From contig JAJFHB010000692.1 in assembly GCA_021775795.1 (NCBI GenBank), positions 1 through 7,629 of the forward strand: 7,629 bases of DNA, read 5' to 3'. Within the stretch, counting starts at the first letter, position 1. Each line of letters starts with the position of its first letter. Under the pieces are notes generated by a model that did not search any database, was not told the origin of the DNA, and saw nothing but the letters and a program-made list of their open reading frames with translations. The translations under genes were made by a program, and so were the position numbers. This DNA is from Hyphomicrobiales bacterium. GTDB lineage: Bacteria > Pseudomonadota > Alphaproteobacteria > Rhizobiales > JAJFHB01. Shown here in pieces: positions 5,699 to 7,629 of the stretch.

Positions 5699-5714
5699 TG
5701 GCATGGCTTTCGCT
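5699..5714 (+). promoter_or_regulatory. Sigma-54 (-24/-12) promoter for flgI
   Basis: TGGCATGGCTTTCGCT matches the sigma-54 consensus TGGCAYG-N4-TTGCW with one mismatch (C for T at 5711), and the GG and GC are exactly 12 nt apart. Transcription would begin near 5725, leaving a leader of about 30 nt before flgI. The upstream ftr-like sites and the adjacent fliX gene support FlbD/sigma-54 control. Confidence 0.72.
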
Positions 5715-5753
5715 TCTCTATTCTCTGGCGGGTTTATTGATTTCTAGTTGGGG

Positions 5754-6902
5754 ATGGCTACAAAAATGCAAAGGAACACCAGATCTTTGTCCTGGTCGCT
5801 TCGCACACTGTGTGCATTTGCGCTGTTGTTCGGCACTCTCGCCGTGCAGACAGCACAGGCAACATCGAGGATCAAGGATCTAGTCGATATCGAGGGTATC
5901 CGGGAAAATCAATTGATCGGATACGGCCTTGTCGTTGGCCTGAATGGCACCGGCGATACGCTGAACAATTCACCTTTTACACTGCAGAGCCTGACAGCAA
6001 TGCTGGAACGCCTCGGCGTTAACACCAGAGGCTCCAACCTCCGCACCGCAAACGTTGCCGCCGTTATGGTGACCGCAAACCTGCCGCCCTTCTCAGCTCA
6101 GGGCACACGCATTGATGTTTCCGTCAGCGCTCTCGGCGATTCGACCAGCCTCATGGGCGGAACTCTCATTGTAACCCCGTTGCTTGGCGCAGACGGCGAA
6201 GTCTACGCGGTTGGTCAGGGGCCTCTCGCCGTCGGTGGTTTTTCTGCACAGGGCGACGCCGCTTCAATCACCCGCGGTGTCCCAACAGTTGGGCGCATCT
6301 CAAATGGTGCCGTCGTTGAGCGCGAGATACCTTACGTGCTGGCCGAACGCGAAAGCCTTCGCCTGTCGTTGCGCAACCCTGACTTTACGACGTCACGGCG
6401 CATTGCCGACGCCATCAACGCGTTTTTGGGCGCAGATGCAGCCGTTCCTCTCGATCCTTCGACCATTCAGTTCACGGTTCCAGAAGACACGGAACACTCA
6501 ATCGTCAGCCTTCTCACCGACATCGAGCAACTAAGAATTGAGCCCGACCAGCCCGCGAAAGTCGTAATTGATGAGCAATCAGGCATCATCGTCATGGGCG
6601 CCAATGTCCGAATAAGCGAGGTCGCGATTGCCCAGGGAAATCTGACAGTAACAGTGACCGAGGCGCCGCAGGTCTCACAGCCCGCGCCCTTTTCAGATGG
6701 CGAAACAGTCGTTGTTCCGCGAACTCAGGTCACCGTGGATGATGAAGCAGAGCATCAGTTTGCGGTCCTCGACAGCGGTGTCAGCCTGCGCGAACTCGTT
6801 GATGCTCTCAACGCCCTCGGCATCGGGCCACGCGACATTATTTCCATCCTGCAGACAATCAAGGCCGCCGGCGCGTTGCAGGCCGAAATTGAGGTAATGT
6901 GA
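5754..6902 (+). CDS. flgI: FlgI, flagellar P-ring protein
   Basis: FlgI builds the periplasmic P ring, which with the L ring forms the bushing around the rod. A Sec signal peptide covers about residues 1-36 (basic start, core LCAFALLFGTLAV, cleavage after TAQA). The mature protein starts with the family signature RIKDLVDIEGIRENQLIGYG at 39-58, continuing LVVGLNGTGD at 59-68. Further conserved blocks are NVAAVMVTANLPPF, RIDVSVSALGDS and the C-terminal LRELVDALNALGIGPRDIIS. The length of 382 aa is normal. Start choice: TTG 5748, ATG 5754 and ATG 5766 are all in frame. 5754 gives a good signal peptide and lies downstream of the predicted transcription start. 5766 is also plausible, with GGATGG 8 nt before it. 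First gene of a sigma-54-type operon. Confidence 0.96.
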   Translation: MATKMQRNTRSLSWSLRTLCAFALLFGTLAVQTAQATSRIKDLVDIEGIRENQLIGYGLVVGLNGTGDTLNNSPFTLQSLTAMLERLGVNTRGSNLRTANVAAVMVTANLPPFSAQGTRIDVSVSALGDSTSLMGGTLIVTPLLGADGEVYAVGQGPLAVGGFSAQGDAASITRGVPTVGRISNGAVVEREIPYVLAERESLRLSLRNPDFTTSRRIADAINAFLGADAAVPLDPSTIQFTVPEDTEHSIVSLLTDIEQLRIEPDQPAKVVIDEQSGIIVMGANVRISEVAIAQGNLTVTVTEAPQVSQPAPFSDGETVVVPRTQVTVDDEAEHQFAVLDSGVSLRELVDALNALGIGPRDIISILQTIKAAGALQAEIEVM

Positions 6903-7231
6903 TGCCGGATCTCCCCCTCATGCCTCAGCCCGTTATTCCGGGAGTAGCCGAAGCCGCCAGACCGGCAGCGACAGGCAAAAGTGCTCAGCAGATCAGAGAT
7001 GCTGCGCACGACCAGGCGATGGAATTCGAAAGTGTTTTTCTGACAACATTCGTGCAGCAGATGTTTTCAGGCATCGAAACGGATGGCCCGTTTGGTGGCG
7101 GTCAGTCTGAAGAAATTTACCGTTCCATGATGGCCGAGGAATATGCCACGACCATTGCCCGCGCAGGCGGCGTCGGCATTGCAGACCACGTCTACGCCGA
7201 AATCCTCAAATCACAGCAAATAGACCCATGA
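6902..7231 (+). CDS. cheL: Rod-binding protein, CheL/FlgJ N-domain type
   Basis: This 109-aa protein matches the rod-binding domain at the N-terminus of enterobacterial FlgJ, over about residues 37-103, with the characteristic AMEFESVFLTTFVQQMF, GGGQSEEIYRSMMAEEYA and VGIADHVYAEIL. It lacks the C-terminal muramidase domain, as alphaproteobacterial CheL proteins do, so a separate lytic enzyme must open the peptidoglycan for the rod. There is no signal peptide, fitting export by the flagellar system. The ATG overlaps the flgI stop by one base (TGATG), and GAGG at 6891-6894 gives 7-nt spacing. A GTG at 6899 is possible but less likely. Translational coupling to flgI is expected. Confidence 0.9.
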   Translation: MPDLPLMPQPVIPGVAEAARPAATGKSAQQIRDAAHDQAMEFESVFLTTFVQQMFSGIETDGPFGGGQSEEIYRSMMAEEYATTIARAGGVGIADHVYAEILKSQQIDP

Positions 7232-7629
7232 TGAAATCCAAAGCGTCAGCCTCTCCGCCTTCAACACCGATCACTGAGCGCGAGGGCGCCATCATGTTAT
7301 GTGAAAGGTTGCAGGATACTGCAGCCCGCATGGCCGACCTCCTGGCAGAAGAGACGACCTTGCTGAAGCACAACAAACCCACAGAAATTAGCGGATTGCA
7401 GGAAGAAAAAGCCCGTCTGTCGGCGCTTTATTCCCGTGACTATTGCACACTCAAGGACAATGCGCGTTTCGTCGGTGCAAACGCACCAAATCAAATAGAC
7501 CGCTTGAAACGGACGCTGCATGTTTTGCGGAAGCAAGGTGAGGAAAACTTTGTCGCCCTTGAAGCCACCCGGGCAGTAAGTCAGGGTTTGATGGCTGCAA
7601 TCCATGACATTGCGCGCAAGAAAAGCGCC
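7228..7629 (+). CDS. FlgN/FlbY-like flagellar protein, 3' end missing
   Basis: The frame is open from ATG 7228 to the right edge (134 codons) without a stop. The start overlaps the cheL stop by 4 nt (ATGA); a second ATG follows at 7231. There is no good ribosome binding site, so translational coupling is likely. The protein is soluble and mostly helical: a short proline- and serine-rich lead, then heptad-like helices around ERLQDTAARMADLLAEET, EEKARLSALYSRDY and QIDRLKRTLHVLRKQGEEN. The pattern and length fit the FlgN-type export-chaperone family. The position after flgI-cheL matches flbY as I recall it from Caulobacter. Sequence conservation in this family is low, so the name rests mainly on context. 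Confidence 0.75.
   Translation, partial: MMKSKASASPPSTPITEREGAIMLCERLQDTAARMADLLAEETTLLKHNKPTEISGLQEEKARLSALYSRDYCTLKDNARFVGANAPNQIDRLKRTLHVLRKQGEENFVALEATRAVSQGLMAAIHDIARKKSA

Overview
This window is part of a flagellar gene cluster from an alphaproteobacterium. FliX occurs only in alphaproteobacteria, the FlgJ-type rod-binding protein lacks a muramidase domain (CheL type), the DksA has the degenerate single-cysteine finger seen in alphaproteobacterial DksA proteins, and there is a consensus CtrA box (TTAA-N7-TTAAC) with FlbD/sigma-54-type promoter elements. GC content looks mid-range. Gene order and regulation resemble the Caulobacter basal-body genes, but the species cannot be named from the sequence.

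Layout. (1) 1-61 may be the tail of an unidentified upstream gene. (2) 79-3505, plus strand, is the rod/ring operon flgF-flgG-flgA-flgH: proximal and distal rod proteins, P-ring chaperone and L-ring lipoprotein. (3) 3506-3855 has no convincing gene. It holds a run of possible hairpins ending in a perfect 14-bp intrinsic terminator (3772-3817). (4) 3856-4317 encodes a small exported protein of unknown function. (5) 4393-4815, minus strand, is a DksA-family transcription factor. (6) 5016-5432, minus strand, is fliX, a regulator of flagellar assembly and transcription. (7) 5433-5753 is a divergent control region. It has a CtrA box and Caulobacter-type -35/-10 facing fliX, two ftr-like inverted repeats, and a good sigma-54 -24/-12 element facing flgI. 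(8) 5754 to the right edge is the tightly coupled operon flgI-cheL-(FlgN/FlbY-like gene), with 1-nt and 4-nt overlaps; the last gene is cut by the window end.

How the genes work together. FlgF and FlgG form the rod. FlgA chaperones FlgI into the periplasmic P-ring, FlgH makes the outer-membrane L-ring, and CheL is a rod-associated assembly factor. In Caulobacter, FliX couples completion of the early basal body to activity of the sigma-54 activator FlbD. The divergent region suggests the same circuit here: CtrA controls fliX, and FlbD plus sigma-54 control flgI. These regulatory assignments come from motifs and are not experimentally shown. Most of the window is recognisable flagellar biology. 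The least described parts are the exported protein, the structured stretch before it, and the non-canonical start of flgF.
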